64,000 nucleotides of DNA from Microbacterium limosum. GTDB taxonomy: Bacteria; Actinomycetota; Actinomycetes; Actinomycetales; Microbacteriaceae. The position numbers and the translations under genes were made by a program. Numbering within the stretch: position 1 is the stretch's first letter; every line of letters starts with the position of its first letter. The notes under the pieces were generated by a model that did no database searches, was not told the DNA's origin, and saw only the letters and a program-made list of their open reading frames with translations. The stretch spans positions 1,488,001 through 1,552,000 of the forward strand of contig NZ_CP137080.1 of the NCBI RefSeq assembly GCF_036324365.1. Direction: 5' to 3'. Positions 63,250-64,000 of this stretch are shown here, piece by piece.

Positions 63250-64000
63250 GTGACCCGATCCCCCGTCTCCCCCGCCGACGCCGGCGACAGGGCTCGGATC
63301 GGGGCGGTCGTCGGCCGCCTCGCCCCCATGATCTACGGCCCCACGGTGCTCTTCGCGTTCGGCGAGGGGGCCGTGCTGCCGCTGCTGCCGGTGATGGCAG
63401 CTCGGCTGGGCGCCGACATCGCCGTCGCCGGCCTCGTCGCCTCGGCGCTCGTCGTCGGCCAGCTCGTGGGCAACATCCCCGCCGGCTGGGCAGTGGCGCG
63501 GTTCGGTGAGCGCGCGACGATGGCGGCGGCCGGAGTGGTGGCGCTCGCCGGCGTGGCGGGACTGCTCTGGGCGCCGAACATCGGCGTGCTCGCGGCATCC
63601 GTGCTCATCGTGGGTTTCTGCGCCGCGGCGTTCGGCCTCGCGCGCCACTCGTTCATGGCGACGCGGGTGCCGCTGGTGTTCCGCGCCCGCGCGCTATCGC
63701 TGCTGGGCGGAACGTTCCGGCTCGGGCTGTTCGCCGGCCCGTTCGCGGCGGCCGCCCTGCTGCTGCTCTTCGACGACGAGCGCGCCGCCGTCTGGTTCTT
63801 CGGCGTGTGTCTCATCGCGTGCGTGCTGCTCGTCCTGCTGGGTCCCGATCCGGAAGCGCAGCTCGCCGCGCGCAGCACAGCCACCCCGCCCGCCGGGCAC
63901 TCCCGCTACTCCCGTCACGCCGATGGCGGCGAGGACTCGGGCGAGCCGGTCACGGGATCGATCCCCACGCAGTCGCGCGCCGGGGTGTTCCGCACCATGT
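63250..64000 (+). CDS. MFS transporter, 3' end beyond the window
   Basis: 250 codons visible. Helices alternate as in MFS proteins: [20 protein letters not shown], then [22 protein letters not shown] with [12 protein letters not shown] as motif A, and [19 protein letters not shown]. After six helices comes a long polar linker ([19 protein letters not shown]), the usual mid-loop. GTG 63250 sits seven bases after TAACGT, so it is probably leaderless; GTG 63241 is the alternative. Substrate unknown. Confidence 0.85.
   Translation, partial: MTRSPVSPADAGDRARIGAVVGRLAPMIYGPTVLFAFGEGAVLPLLPVMAARLGADIAVAGLVASALVVGQLVGNIPAGWAVARFGERATMAAAGVVALAGVAGLLWAPNIGVLAASVLIVGFCAAAFGLARHSFMATRVPLVFRARALSLLGGTFRLGLFAGPFAAAALLLLFDDERAAVWFFGVCLIACVLLVLLGPDPEAQLAARSTATPPAGHSRYSRHADGGEDSGEPVTGSIPTQSRAGVFRTM

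Overview
The window is GC-rich, uses many GTG starts and ATGA/GTGA stop-start overlaps, has several probably leaderless genes with a TANNNT box just before the start codon, and is full of the GGATGCC/GGCATCC motif. Together with the gene content (ssrA-smpB-ftsX-ftsE-prfB, gltX-ilvE-leuB-serA-ilv, fruR-fruK-fruA, a TPP-riboswitch thi cluster) this points to a high-GC actinobacterium, most likely a Microbacteriaceae member close to Microbacterium. That assignment is inferred from style and gene order, not from a database.

Region 1 (1-11,360, all minus strand) is a catabolic island. It runs from an ABC importer (binding lipoprotein, two permeases) through an adenosine-deaminase-like enzyme, a TrzN/AtzB/guanine-deaminase-like amidohydrolase and the importer ATPase to a GntR/FCD regulator. 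A second transcription unit follows: biuret hydrolase, cyanuric acid amidohydrolase (AtzD/TrzD family), a second biuret hydrolase, allophanate hydrolase (AtzF) and a truncated alpha/beta hydrolase. The expected chemistry is import of an N-heterocycle, hydrolytic deamination to cyanuric acid, ring opening to biuret, then allophanate, then ammonia and CO2. Both units have a GTATACGA-type palindrome upstream, a likely operator for the GntR protein.

Region 2 (11,360-19,650) is mobile or decayed DNA. It holds fragments of a histidine phosphatase, a gamma-carbonic anhydrase and a membrane protein; an intact IS481-family element with a CCTAGG target duplication; and a conjugative or mobilisable module (MobF relaxase-helicase, unknown protein with an HTH-like tail, excisionase, frameshifted tyrosine integrase) that ends next to the 3' end of tRNA-Glu(CTC).

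Region 3 (19,650-34,540) holds an MBL-fold hydrolase, the fructose PTS operon, a membrane-anchored unknown protein, two facing gene remnants and the thiamine cluster. The thi cluster has a TPP riboswitch and thiC, an ISL3-family IS with an 8-bp duplication, thiO-thiS-thiG-thiF, a thiE broken by a 17-bp tandem duplication, and a second, orphan TPP riboswitch facing the other way.

Region 4 (34,466-53,150) is core metabolism on the minus strand: tRNA-Gln, gltX, an MFS gene, an FAH-family hydrolase, ilvE, leuB, a TetR-controlled exporter, serA, two small membrane proteins, ilvC-ilvN-ilvB-ilvD and otsB-otsA.

Region 5 (53,150-64,000) has an alcohol dehydrogenase, decayed nitroreductase and membrane genes, tRNA-Lys, hisN with a lipoprotein gene, a truncated quinone oxidoreductase beside tmRNA (ssrA), a SIMPL-domain protein, smpB, ftsX-ftsE (FtsE with a long C-terminal extension), prfB and the start of another MFS gene. 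Several breaks fall in C or G homopolymers, so an unpolished assembly should be kept in mind when calling pseudogenes.
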